NCBI GenBank assembly: GCA_000752215.1
Contig: CCFG01000008.1
Span: forward strand, 327,091 to 391,090
Direction of reading: 5' to 3'
DNA from: a bacterium MS4
Lineage (GTDB): Bacteria > Bacillota > Clostridia > Oscillospirales > Acutalibacteraceae
DNA length: 64,000 nucleotides
The notes under the pieces were generated by a model. It saw only the letters and a program-made list of their open reading frames with translations. It was not told the DNA's origin and did not search any database. This document shows, piece after piece, positions 1-8,773 of the stretch. Made by a program: the position numbers and the translations under genes. Numbering within the stretch: position 1 is the first letter of the stretch; the number at the start of each line of letters is the position of its first letter.

Positions 1-1106
1 CCGAATTCCTTTGAGACCTCTATGGTCAATACTCCGTTTTTGTTGATCGAACCGGACAGTACTTCGCTGCCGGGTTCCACGTCGCGGGGCAGGGACTCTC
101 CGGTGAGCGCGGAGGTGTCCAGAGCAGAGACGCCCTCTGTAATGCGGCCGTCCAGCGGAACTTTTTCGCCGGGCTTAACAACGATAACGTCGCCGATTCC
201 CACTTCCTCCGGGGAAACCTTACGGACTTCATTGCCCACCTTCAGGTTCGCAAAATCAGGCCGGATATCCATAAGTGCGGAAATGGATTTTCGGGAACGG
301 TTGACAGCCATCCTCTGAAAAGCTTCTCCCACCTGATAAAAGAGCATGACCGCCACGCCCTCCGGATACTCGCCGATCGCGAATGCGCCGATGGTAGCGA
401 TGCTCATCAAAAAGTTTTCATCGAATACCTGCCCTTTTGCGATGTTTTTCAAAGCCTGAAGAACAACTTCGCCGCCCACCAGAAGGTAGCTTACAAGAAA
501 TACAAGAAACCCGACCGGCTGCGGAAAGTCAAACGCGATGCCTACCACAAAAAGAACTGCTCCTATACCGAGACTGAAGCGATACGCCCATTTCCTCAGA
601 TTCGCGGAGCCGTCGCTTTCAGCCGGTTTTTGATCGGTAAAGGAAATCTGGATCGAGGGTTCGATGTCCAGTGCGATTTTGGACGCCTGGCGTACGATAG
701 CGGGCAGGTCTTTCCGGTCGACTGCCTCAATGCTCAGCTTCTGTGAAACAAAGTCCAGCGAAGCTGTCTTGACGCCTTCAATGCGCTTGACCTGAGATTC
801 TATTTTCTGTGCGCATTCTCCGCAGCACAGCCCAAGTAAATAGAGTGTTTTCTGACCCGGCTGGGAAATTGGTTTTTCGCTCATAATCACCTGGGAATCG
901 TGCTGCTTTACGATTGCCTCCGCCTGGGAAATCAAATTGTTTTCCGCAGAACTGTTCTCTATTTCCATGGTGAGGGTCTTAGCTACAAAATCGACGGCAG
1001 AGAAAGACACACCGTTGAGTTTTCCAATGTCCCGTTCGATCTTGGCGGCGCAGTTTCCACAGCAGAGCCCTTCTAATGTAAACTCTTTTCTAATAGCTGC
1101 GTTCAT
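1..1106 (-). CDS. cadA: Cadmium/zinc-translocating P1B-type ATPase, N-terminal part (truncated by window edge)
   Basis: This is a heavy-metal efflux ATPase of the inner membrane that pumps Cd2+, Zn2+ or Pb2+ out of the cell. The 368 visible codons hold two heavy-metal-associated domains, each with the core GLCCGxCAxKIE (starting near residues 13 and 95), then paired hydrophobic segments of the first membrane bundle, and the actuator-domain motif LTGES near the edge. The DKTGT phosphorylation motif and nucleotide-binding domain would lie beyond position 1. The start was read by hand on the minus strand: ATG at 1106 with GGAG upstream, 23 nt after the preceding small HMA gene. It follows a CadC-type repressor and an HMA protein, so metal-inducible expression is likely. 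The divalent soft-metal assignment rests on that context; copper is less likely. Confidence 0.9.
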   Translation of the reverse strand, partial: MNAAIRKEFTLEGLCCGNCAAKIERDIGKLNGVSFSAVDFVAKTLTMEIENSSAENNLISQAEAIVKQHDSQVIMSEKPISQPGQKTLYLLGLCCGECAQKIESQVKRIEGVKTASLDFVSQKLSIEAVDRKDLPAIVRQASKIALDIEPSIQISFTDQKPAESDGSANLRKWAYRFSLGIGAVLFVVGIAFDFPQPVGFLVFLVSYLLVGGEVVLQALKNIAKGQVFDENFLMSIATIGAFAIGEYPEGVAVMLFYQVGEAFQRMAVNRSRKSISALMDIRPDFANLKVGNEVRKVSPEEVGIGDVIVVKPGEKVPLDGRITEGVSALDTSALTGESLPRDVEPGSEVLSGSINKNGVLTIEVSKEF

Positions 1107-1129
1107 TTTCTGATCTCCGTCCCTTTCCT

Positions 1130-1357
1130 TTATATTTCTTTCACAACGATGTCCTCATCATGGGAAACGGCTATATTGGTAATATCGTTAACCAGTGTTT
1201 CAATATCTGTATCCAATTCAAGCGAAATGATTCCGGTGTCAGCATTTACTTCTGCGCTTTTAATACCATTCAAAAGCCGGATATCGTTTTGAATTTTTGC
1301 GGCACAGTTGCCGCAGCAAAGTCCTTCCAGAATATATTGCTTTTTGTTGATTGCCAT
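1130..1357 (-). CDS. Small heavy-metal-associated (HMA) domain protein, 75 aa
   Basis: This is a single-domain cytoplasmic metal-binding protein of the HMA fold (beta-alpha-beta-beta-alpha-beta). It carries the same metal-binding core as the CadA N-terminal repeats, GLCCGNCAAKIQ, near residue 13. Its likely role is to buffer metal or deliver it to the CadA ATPase encoded 23 nt downstream. The start ATG at 1357 has AAGGAG about nine bases upstream. An operator copy matching the one in front of cadC lies at 1399-1422, so this gene probably heads the hma-cadA transcript. The near identity of its core to CadA domain 1 suggests a detached or duplicated domain (inference). Confidence 0.85.
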   Translation of the reverse strand: MAINKKQYILEGLCCGNCAAKIQNDIRLLNGIKSAEVNADTGIISLELDTDIETLVNDITNIAVSHDEDIVVKEI

Positions 1358-1398
1358 AGTTAATTTCTCCTTTTCAAATTAAAATATTATTTGATTGA

Positions 1399-1422
1399 AT
1401 AGTTGTTTAAACATTCAACTAT
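1399..1422. promoter_or_regulatory. Putative CadC operator 2, upstream of hma-cadA
   Basis: Inverted repeat ATAGTTG-N10-CAACTAT. It has the same outer arms and the same 24 bp span as the operator in front of cadC (1899-1922). It lies 41 bp upstream of the HMA start, overlapping a possible minus-strand -10 element. Confidence 0.7.
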
Positions 1423-1496
1423 AAATGCAAAAAGTCCCAAAGCCTATGGCCACAGGCCGCGAAAGCTAATGAAAGATACTCGGGAGAACCAGGTAT

Positions 1497-1522
1497 GTTT
1501 GCAAAAGTTACTTTTCGCAAAC
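1497..1522 (-). terminator. Hairpin at the 3' end of cadC
   Basis: Arms ATGTTTGC-AAAAG and CTTTT-CGCAAACAT pair with one bulge around a tiny loop that includes the cadC stop codon. No strong T-run follows in the minus direction, so termination is uncertain; it may instead be a processing or stability hairpin. Confidence 0.4.
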
Positions 1523-1876
1523 ATGAATCAATCCCTGATCAAAAATGGACTTGACATGTTCATCGTCAAGCGAGTAATAGACCACGCGTCCGTCTTTGCG
1601 GTATTTTACCAGTTTCGCTTGTTTTAAAATCCGAAGCTGGTGAGAAATAGAGGATTTGGTCATGCCTAAAAGAACGGAAATATCACAGACACACATCTCT
1701 GCACGGAATAAGGCACAAAGAATTTTCACCCGCGTTGAATCGCTGAAGACTTTAAATATATCAGCCAAATCCAGGAGGGTATCGTCATCCGGCATATGTT
1801 TGCGGACATCGTTTACGACTTCTTCGTGGATCGTATTGCAATCGCAACGGTCAATATCAGCTGCATACGCGCACAT
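1508..1876 (-). CDS. cadC: ArsR/SmtB-family metal-sensing repressor, CadC type
   Basis: This is a winged-helix dimeric repressor that leaves DNA on binding Cd2+, Pb2+ or Zn2+. The N-terminus has cysteines in CAYAADIDRCDCN, and the recognition region has EMCVCDIS followed by a helix-turn-helix (SVLLGMTKSSISHQLRIL), the ligand pattern of CadC rather than of plain ArsR. An upstream in-frame ATG at 1918 exists but lies inside the operator. ATG at 1876 has GGAGG 8 nt away and gives 122 aa, the usual CadC length; ATG at 1882 is the alternative but sits only 2 nt from GGAGG. Transcription starts from a consensus promoter at 1924-1952 with the operator just downstream, so autorepression is expected. 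Confidence 0.88.
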   Translation of the reverse strand: MCAYAADIDRCDCNTIHEEVVNDVRKHMPDDDTLLDLADIFKVFSDSTRVKILCALFRAEMCVCDISVLLGMTKSSISHQLRILKQAKLVKYRKDGRVVYYSLDDEHVKSIFDQGLIHVCEK

Positions 1877-1898
1877 AGTCATAACCTCCAATTGTTGA

Positions 1899-1922
1899 AT
1901 AGTTGAATCATTTTTCAACTAT
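1899..1922. promoter_or_regulatory. Putative CadC operator 1 (autoregulatory)
   Basis: Perfect inverted repeat ATAGTTGAA-tcattt-TTCAACTAT, immediately downstream of the cadC -10 box and ending 22 bp before the chosen start. Bound repressor would cover the transcription start. Confidence 0.8.
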
Positions 1923-1923
1923 T

Positions 1924-1952
1924 ATTATAGGGTGTTGTTATGCCGATGTCAA
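1924..1952 (-). promoter_or_regulatory. Consensus sigma-A promoter of cadC
   Basis: On the minus strand TTGACA (1952-1947), a 17 bp spacer and TATAAT (1929-1924) give a perfect match to the housekeeping consensus. It abuts operator 1. Confidence 0.85.
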
Positions 1953-2173
1953 TGCTTCTATCAATAAAATTTTTTCGTTGCTGAAAATATAGTCTTGGCA
2001 TTTTGGTGCGGATGTGTCGACACAACTTAAAACAGATAAAATTTTCAAGGAGTTAACATTCTTTTAATACTGGTTTACAAAAAACCAAGGCGGTTCTAAC
2101 CAATGAAAGAGAGGATAGAGGTAGACTAGTAAACATTGGAAAAAATATGATTGATGAGAAAGAGAGGAAAAAT

Positions 2174-5100
2174 ATGAAGCGAATCAGCAAATCAGTATTG
2201 GCGTTTGTATTGACCGTTACTTTGGCGGTGTCGCCGCTTTCTGCTTTTGCGGAACAGACAGGCCAAACAGGAGAGGATTCCAATCAGGACAGCGGGTATA
2301 TGGAAACATATACCGACAGTGGGAATGCTTCGACCGATGCGCCTTTGATCGTAACGGAAGTTGTTTCTACGGGACCGACAAAGTCACGCTATACCTATAC
2401 TGAAATTTACAACAACACAGACATTACCCTCAATTTCAAAGATTACCATTTCTTTTACCGGTATCCCAGTGGAACGGGAAAAGATTGGACGACCGGAGGA
2501 AAAGATGTTTATATTGAATCCGGGAAGACGCTGGTGCTTTGGCAAAGCGACGGAAACGCGACCGCCGGAGGAAACTCGGTAGCTGAGTTTAATGAATACT
2601 ACGGTGTAAATCTTGTGGAGGATGAGGACATTTTCCGCATTGATTACAGCGGGATCCACGCGACTCAGAATCGTGGGTTCCTGTTCGGTAAGGACGCAGA
2701 TTCCATTGTAGCCGAGGCTTGGTGCAATGCGGATAACGTAGCAGATCTTCCTACTGGAAACCCCGACAAGCTGGGAATCCAATATACTTACACGGGAGGG
2801 CGCCTGTCCGAGAAAACCTCCATTTCCATAGCGACTCCCGGCAGCGTGGATCCTTCGCAGGTCCCAGCACAGAGAGTACATATTCCGAACGCGGGAATTA
2901 CTCCGGTGGTGCGGAGCGCGACGGCTCAGGACAGCCTGAAAAATGAAGGGCTGGCGGTTCGTGCGGACCTGTCGATTCCGGATGGGGGTACAACCGAAGG
3001 CCTGCAGGTCAACCTGTTTTACCGCCAGAAAAACGATGCGATCGACTATCCTGCCGGCTACACGAAGGTCCCAATGCAGGAAGCTGAGGACAACTCATTC
3101 AGTGCCGCGGTCGACCGCAGCCTGTTTTGGGGCAGCGAGGCCGAATGGTATGTGGAAGCAAGCTATGAGTACGGCGGTACTGCCGAGAGTGAGCACAAGA
3201 TTGCTGCAATCGAAGAGCCGGATAATATTTCGGAAGATAAGGCTGCGCCGTTGATTGTTACGGAGGTCAGTCCAAACCCTACCACAGGACAGTTTTCCTA
3301 TGTTGAAATTTATAACCGTACCAATAAAGATATCAATTTATCCTATTATAAATTCTTTTACTATTACGACTATCCGAACAAAACGGCGGCACAGTCGGGA
3401 AAAACCTTCACAGTTGACAATCCCCGAGTGTTTGTCAAGCCCGGTAAAACCATGGTGCTGTGGCTTAGCAGCAATGGCACGACAGTAGACCAATTCAATC
3501 AGAATTATGGAACCAGTCTGGTGGAAAATCAGGATATCGTCAACATCAATTACGCGGGACTGCACGCTACCCTGCCGCGCTGGATCCGGTTTGGTACTAC
3601 GGAGGAAGACGCGTTCACCGTCGCCGGATTTAATGAAGATTCCACTCAGCTGTGCACAAAGAACTCTCTGCAATATTCTTATCCCAGAACAGAAGAGAAT
3701 ATTGCAATTCCTGTTACAGTCAGCAACAGTACGCCCGGAGCCGTTGAGACATGGCAGGTTCCATCGGACCTGATTCCGTTTGCGGGATACCGGGATTATC
3801 CGGCCGACGACGGAAACCCGCCGACCCTTCAGCTTTCGGAAGGCTGGTCCGTGCCTAAATCCATAAATGAAGGCGATCAGCTTTATGTGATGTACGATGT
3901 GGATTACCTGGTGGGGGCAAGTTCCGCCGAACGGATCGCGGCTATTGAAAGAGACCAGGGGAAGCCCATGCGTCCGTATCTGATCGCCACAACGATTAAT
4001 TATCAGCTGGACGGAGAAGGGGCCTGGTACCAGATTAATCAAAAGACGCAGTGGCGGCTGGGAAAATTCGTCGCCCAGATTCCGTCCGATATTTTGTTCG
4101 GTCACGATTCCGTCAAGTTTTATGTGCAGGCTTATACCCTTTACGGAGTCAATCAGACGGACCCAAAGGAAGTAAAAATCAACCGCCTGAATCAGGTGGA
4201 AGGTGTGCGCCTCAACGTGAGCGACGGGTCCGTTCTTTCGGGCGAAACGACCGTTACCGCAAACGACGGGTCCAAGAACACGGACACAAAAATTTTTGTA
4301 GACGGGGAAGAGGTTCCCACTGCGCCAATGCTGGAAAACGGGGCCTATTTTTCCGTTCAGTGCGATGGATTAAATAATTACTTTAAAAATGCCCTGACTG
4401 CGGCTTATAAAGAGAACGAACGCGATATCATTACCATTTTTTCACCCTGGTGCGAATTACCGGCTTCCCGCGTGGTAAGAATCGACAATAAATATTTCAC
4501 CCATGAAGACGGCAAATACAAATTGAAGCTGACCATGTGGGCTGGTGACAGCGGCACACCCTTCGAGGAAATCTATCCGGAGGTCGCCGATGAAAATCAC
4601 GAAGATTACACAGCGTCCAATATACAGCTCCGGCTCGCAAACGGGAAGGATTATCTGCCTGTGAAAATTGAACCGGATAACGCCAAGACCAACACCAGTA
4701 CGGCTTTAGAGACAGTGCATACCATCGGGGACAGCTCCGGCATGGAGCCTCATATGGACGTATACTTTGAAATACCGGATACGGATATCAATGCTGTCGG
4801 CGCGACGGTGGATACCACCCAGCTATCCGACGGTGCTCATACCATTAAGGCCGCCGCAAATGGAAAAACCGTCGCCGCGGAAGTAAAGGTAGACAATACG
4901 GCTCCGGTTATTGAGGCTGGAATCGAGGAAAACTCCGTTCAATATCAGCCGTTTACCCTTTCGCCAGAAGTAAAGGACAACAGTAAAATCATCCAGCAAA
5001 TGGCAACACTCGACGGTCAGGAAATCAAAATGCCGACTGATATTGTTCCCGCGGACTTGACTTCCGGAGAGCATACGATTCAAATTGTTGCGATGGACGA

Positions 5101-7435
5101 GGCAAACAATATTGCGACAAAGAAAGTAAAGTTTATAGCGGGTTCCACAGATGAGGAAAGCGTGACGGCCGGTCAGAGCGCGATTACCGCGAATTCTGCA
5201 AATCTTTCCGTTCAGGTGGGAAACGAGCAGTCAGATGTCGAATTTCTGCAGGGGAAATCTCTGACACTGAAAAACGGCGGCATTACCGTCAAAAGCAGTG
5301 AAAGCGGGGGACCCTCCACCCTGAATTTGGGAGACGGACAGTCGGTAAATGTCAGCGCGCCCGAGGGGGACTTTCCCTATGAGCTGTTTACCGTCAGCAC
5401 TGGGGCGGTTGAGGACGGAGACGTTGTCGCGGTCAACTGGAAAGGAAGCGCAAGCAACGCCGATTCCAGCCATGCTACTTCTCTGTATGTAAGGAATATG
5501 TCAACCGATGAGTGGGAAAAGGTTGGAACGGAGAAGGAGGGCGGAATAAAAGCTTCTTTTCCGGCGGAAAACCACACAACAAACGGAAAAGCGGTACTGC
5601 TGGTACAGTGCCGTACAAACGGTACGGAGCTGTCGGTCGGTTCCAGCCACATCCCGGAAAAAGACGCTTCGTCGAACACCTCGGAATGGGATGGTACCGG
5701 TGTCCCGGAGAATTATGATTTCTCCTTTGCCTGGGAAACGGATACGCAGTATTATTCTGAAAGCTTCCCCTATCATTACGACCAGATGAACCAGTGGATT
5801 GTCGATAACCGCGAGAAACTGGATATCCGGTATGTGATTCATACAGGAGATATTGTGGATGATGTCGATATGACCGGAGAATGGGTCAACGCTGACCATT
5901 CCATGAAAATTTTCGACGACGCCGATATGCCGTACGGTGTGCTGGGCGGAAACCATGATGTTTTCGCGGGGGCGGAAGGATACGGGAATTATTGGAAGTA
6001 CTTTGGTGAGGAACGTTTCAAAGATAAACCGTATTACGGAGGCTCCTATAAAAATAATTTAGGGCATTACGACCTGCTGACGGAAAACGGTCAGGATTTT
6101 ATCGTCCTTTATATGAGCTGGGATATTTATACCAATGAAATCGAATGGATGAATCAGGTGCTTGCCCAGTATCCGGACCGTAAGGCGATCATCTCCCTGC
6201 ATCGCTACACCAATGTAAAGGCGGCCGATGACTTGCTGGATTATACCGGTAAACTGATCCAACAGGAAGTCGTTGCAAAAAATAAAAATGTGATTGCGGT
6301 ACTAAATGGCCATTACCATGGTGCTTCCATTCAAACGGATTCTTTTGACGATAATAAAGACGGGACACCGGACCGTACGGTCTACCAGATCTGTACCGAT
6401 TACCAATCGGATCCGGAGGGCGGTTCTGAATACATCAAATTTCTGTATTTTGATCTGAAGAACAATAAAATCTATATTAACTCGTACTCGCCTTATCGGC
6501 AGGACTACAATTATTTTGATACGCCGCGTCTGGATTCGTATGGACCCGGTACAAAAGCGGTGGATATTGACATTGCGGAGCTGGACGTTGCTTTCAATAA
6601 CGAGGCAAAGACGCTGCAGACAGAAAGCTGCGAGGTTAATGTAAGGACATCCAAGTCCATCGGAAGCCAACAGGGAGTATCCGGGACGATCCGGCAGAGC
6701 TGGACGGGGCTGAGCGCCGGTACATCCTATAGCTGGTATGCAAAGGTAGAGAAAGCGAGTGGTGAAACTCTATACACCCCGGTATTGACGTTTACCACGA
6801 GACAGAACGGCGGGGAAGAGAGCAAAAATCACAATAAGAATGAAACCGTCCCCACAACAGCAACTCCCGCGCCATCCCATCCCGCTGTGTCCTCCGGTTT
6901 GAGTCCGAAGGAGAAGACCCCGGTACAATCCGGGAACAGGCTGCTGTTCACCATCACCTGCGAAAAGAAACCGGATGCGGTTGTCAGCGGAAACGGCCTC
7001 CTTGTCAGTGTGAACGCGCCTGTGACGGAATGGGACCCGGTGACAAAAACGATTACCTACTCTCTGTCCTGTACGGCTTCTTCTCAGCTGGCGGGAAGTG
7101 AAGCGGGAATCTATGTTACCATTGACGGGGTTGTCACGAAGGTGGGAACTGTTCAGGTGAATCCGAGTCCTCCGTTTAAGAGCGATACAACGAAGGATGT
7201 GCCCCTAAAAATAGGCGGCAGCTATGTTTTTAAGATATCAAATCTACAAGGCGCGGATTATACGTTCCAAACCGCCGACGGTGAATCTCTTCAGACTTCC
7301 CAGGTACAGGGGAGTTATCCGGCGCAAGACGGCAGCTTGCTGTGTAAGGTTACGGCAAAGAAAAAAGGCTCTTACGGGGTTTACGCAAAGGTTAAAGGCA
7401 AAACTTATCGACTTTTCACAGTAGAAGTCGGTTAA
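2174..7435 (+). CDS. Large secreted lamin-tail-domain / metallophosphoesterase protein, 1753 aa
   Basis: This is a secreted multidomain protein. The start ATG at 2174 has GAGAGG six bases upstream; ATG at 2147 has no good site. Residues 1-26 form a signal peptide ending AFA. Two lamin-tail-like domains follow (about 57-200 and 357-505, each opening PLIVTEV), then Ig-like stretches. A calcineurin-type metallophosphoesterase spans about 1181-1440 with GDIVDD, GGNHD, SLHR and NGHYHGA. After it come a fibronectin-III-like segment, a Pro/Thr linker and two C-terminal modules of about 80 residues. The enzyme motifs appear complete, so phosphomono- or diesterase activity outside the cell is likely; the substrate is unknown. 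The C-terminal modules resemble those of the GH3 protein at 8774-12190. A strong terminator follows. Confidence 0.85.
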   Translation: MKRISKSVLAFVLTVTLAVSPLSAFAEQTGQTGEDSNQDSGYMETYTDSGNASTDAPLIVTEVVSTGPTKSRYTYTEIYNNTDITLNFKDYHFFYRYPSGTGKDWTTGGKDVYIESGKTLVLWQSDGNATAGGNSVAEFNEYYGVNLVEDEDIFRIDYSGIHATQNRGFLFGKDADSIVAEAWCNADNVADLPTGNPDKLGIQYTYTGGRLSEKTSISIATPGSVDPSQVPAQRVHIPNAGITPVVRSATAQDSLKNEGLAVRADLSIPDGGTTEGLQVNLFYRQKNDAIDYPAGYTKVPMQEAEDNSFSAAVDRSLFWGSEAEWYVEASYEYGGTAESEHKIAAIEEPDNISEDKAAPLIVTEVSPNPTTGQFSYVEIYNRTNKDINLSYYKFFYYYDYPNKTAAQSGKTFTVDNPRVFVKPGKTMVLWLSSNGTTVDQFNQNYGTSLVENQDIVNINYAGLHATLPRWIRFGTTEEDAFTVAGFNEDSTQLCTKNSLQYSYPRTEENIAIPVTVSNSTPGAVETWQVPSDLIPFAGYRDYPADDGNPPTLQLSEGWSVPKSINEGDQLYVMYDVDYLVGASSAERIAAIERDQGKPMRPYLIATTINYQLDGEGAWYQINQKTQWRLGKFVAQIPSDILFGHDSVKFYVQAYTLYGVNQTDPKEVKINRLNQVEGVRLNVSDGSVLSGETTVTANDGSKNTDTKIFVDGEEVPTAPMLENGAYFSVQCDGLNNYFKNALTAAYKENERDIITIFSPWCELPASRVVRIDNKYFTHEDGKYKLKLTMWAGDSGTPFEEIYPEVADENHEDYTASNIQLRLANGKDYLPVKIEPDNAKTNTSTALETVHTIGDSSGMEPHMDVYFEIPDTDINAVGATVDTTQLSDGAHTIKAAANGKTVAAEVKVDNTAPVIEAGIEENSVQYQPFTLSPEVKDNSKIIQQMATLDGQEIKMPTDIVPADLTSGEHTIQIVAMDEANNIATKKVKFIAGSTDEESVTAGQSAITANSANLSVQVGNEQSDVEFLQGKSLTLKNGGITVKSSESGGPSTLNLGDGQSVNVSAPEGDFPYELFTVSTGAVEDGDVVAVNWKGSASNADSSHATSLYVRNMSTDEWEKVGTEKEGGIKASFPAENHTTNGKAVLLVQCRTNGTELSVGSSHIPEKDASSNTSEWDGTGVPENYDFSFAWETDTQYYSESFPYHYDQMNQWIVDNREKLDIRYVIHTGDIVDDVDMTGEWVNADHSMKIFDDADMPYGVLGGNHDVFAGAEGYGNYWKYFGEERFKDKPYYGGSYKNNLGHYDLLTENGQDFIVLYMSWDIYTNEIEWMNQVLAQYPDRKAIISLHRYTNVKAADDLLDYTGKLIQQEVVAKNKNVIAVLNGHYHGASIQTDSFDDNKDGTPDRTVYQICTDYQSDPEGGSEYIKFLYFDLKNNKIYINSYSPYRQDYNYFDTPRLDSYGPGTKAVDIDIAELDVAFNNEAKTLQTESCEVNVRTSKSIGSQQGVSGTIRQSWTGLSAGTSYSWYAKVEKASGETLYTPVLTFTTRQNGGEESKNHNKNETVPTTATPAPSHPAVSSGLSPKEKTPVQSGNRLLFTITCEKKPDAVVSGNGLLVSVNAPVTEWDPVTKTITYSLSCTASSQLAGSEAGIYVTIDGVVTKVGTVQVNPSPPFKSDTTKDVPLKIGGSYVFKISNLQGADYTFQTADGESLQTSQVQGSYPAQDGSLLCKVTAKKKGSYGVYAKVKGKTYRLFTVEVG

Positions 7436-7458
7436 AGCACAAACAAACTTGGAGGAAG

Positions 7459-7500
7459 AGTGTCTGCTGTGAAGAAAGATTCTTCACAGCGGACACTTTT
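7459..7500 (+). terminator. Intrinsic terminator after the metallophosphoesterase gene
   Basis: 18 bp stem (AGTGTCTGCTGTGAAGAA with its partner at 7480-7497, one G-T pair), 3 nt loop, then TTTT. Confidence 0.85.
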
Positions 7501-7529
7501 GTATGAAACAAAAGAAAGAGGGTTGACCT

Positions 7530-8675
7530 TTGAGGACAAAATGGACTCCACATCAGCGTACGGCAATCGGACTGTCTTTATTTCTGGTCGTTTTTATCGG
7601 AGCACTGATTGTTTTCAATGCACAGATTGAACGTGTTTCCCTCAGACCCAACGGAAGCACGCAATTTGCCAAGGCGACGGTCGTGAAGGTAATCAGCAGC
7701 AATATCGGTGAGGATGAAAATGGGGAGATGCAGGGGAACCAGGTCGTTCAGCTGAAAATTACTTCGGGCCCGTATGAAGGGCATGTATGCGAGGCACAAA
7801 GCCCGCACGCCAATCATGCCGGAGCGTACTGTGTTCCCGGCCTGAAGGTGATCGCGCTGGTTAATTTGTCCGCCGACGGGGACCTGGTGGCGAGTGTTTA
7901 TAATTATGACAGGGGATTGGTGCTGTGGGTGCTGATCGGGCTGTTCTTCCTGATTCTATGTGCGATCGGCGGCAGAAAAGGAGTAACTTCCTCCGCCGCT
8001 CTGATCTTTACCTTCGTGTGTATTATGTTTTTATATATTCCAATGATGTACATTGGCGTCTCACCCTTTTTCGCAGCGTCGCTCACGGCAGTATTGGTAA
8101 CATTTGTGAGCATGCTGCTGATTGGAGGCTGGTCGATCAAGTCCCTTTGCTCTATTTTGGGGACTGCGGCCGGTATTTTGATGGCAGGGCTTACAGCACA
8201 GCTTTTCGGATACTTCGGCCACATTTCCGGACTGAACGTTGAAGAAATTGAAACCCTGGCCTATATCAGCCAGAACAGCAAACTGGATGTCAGCGGGATT
8301 CTGTATTCCGGCATCCTAATATCCTCGTTGGGAGCGGTTATTGACGTCAGCATGTCCATCGCTTCCACAATAGAGGAAATTCACGGAACCAATCCCTCGT
8401 TTACTGCAAAACAGCTTTTCCAATCCGGAATCCGTGTCGGTAAGGATATGATGGGTACCATGTCCACCACGCTGATTCTGGCGTATGCAGGCAGTTCCAT
8501 CAATACGCTGATTATTCTGTACTCCTACAGCATGTCTTACCTGCAATATATGAACGGGTATGAAATCGGAATAGAAATTCTAAGCGGTATTTCCGGTTCC
8601 ATCGGGGTCATTCTGGCCGTCCCTTTTGTATCAGCCATTTCGTCGCTATGGATGACAAGACAAGATCACAAATAA
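7530..8675 (+). CDS. YibE/F-like multi-pass membrane protein, 381 aa
   Basis: This is an integral membrane protein of the YibE/F family, whose function is not established. The start is TTG at 7530 (MRTKWTPHQ) with AGAGGG seven bases upstream. An N-terminal membrane segment (about 14-28) is followed by an extracytoplasmic domain of about 90 residues rich in beta-type sequence, then about seven further hydrophobic helices from residue 130 to the end. It is separated from the upstream gene by a terminator and is convergent with the GH3 gene, so it appears to be transcribed alone. The family call rests on the topology and the VLWVLIGLFFLILCAIGGRKG region; no catalytic motif is visible. Confidence 0.75.
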   Translation: MRTKWTPHQRTAIGLSLFLVVFIGALIVFNAQIERVSLRPNGSTQFAKATVVKVISSNIGEDENGEMQGNQVVQLKITSGPYEGHVCEAQSPHANHAGAYCVPGLKVIALVNLSADGDLVASVYNYDRGLVLWVLIGLFFLILCAIGGRKGVTSSAALIFTFVCIMFLYIPMMYIGVSPFFAASLTAVLVTFVSMLLIGGWSIKSLCSILGTAAGILMAGLTAQLFGYFGHISGLNVEEIETLAYISQNSKLDVSGILYSGILISSLGAVIDVSMSIASTIEEIHGTNPSFTAKQLFQSGIRVGKDMMGTMSTTLILAYAGSSINTLIILYSYSMSYLQYMNGYEIGIEILSGISGSIGVILAVPFVSAISSLWMTRQDHK

Positions 8676-8708
8676 AGCGGCCGGATCTTCAGCGTCGCAG
8701 ATGATGCA

Positions 8709-8747
8709 ACGCACCCCTCCGATGTTAATATCATCGGAGGGGTGCGT
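8709..8747. terminator. Bidirectional hairpin between convergent genes
   Basis: Perfect 16 bp stem ACGCACCCCTCCGATG / CATCGGAGGGGTGCGT with a 7 nt loop, placed between the convergent yibE/F-like and GH3 genes. The T-tract on either side is weak. Confidence 0.7.
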
Positions 8748-8773
8748 ATTAGTTTAAATAAGCTTTTAATATT

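Noticed and set aside
1423-1496. Possible c-di-GMP-I riboswitch
   Set aside because: Only fragments such as CAAAGCC and a GAAAG loop are present. The first half of the fold is missing and the orientation is opposite to the flanking genes.
1877-1918. Longer cadC start at 1918
   Set aside because: It would place the start inside the operator and has no ribosome site; the ATG at 1876 has GGAGG at ideal distance and gives the usual CadC length.
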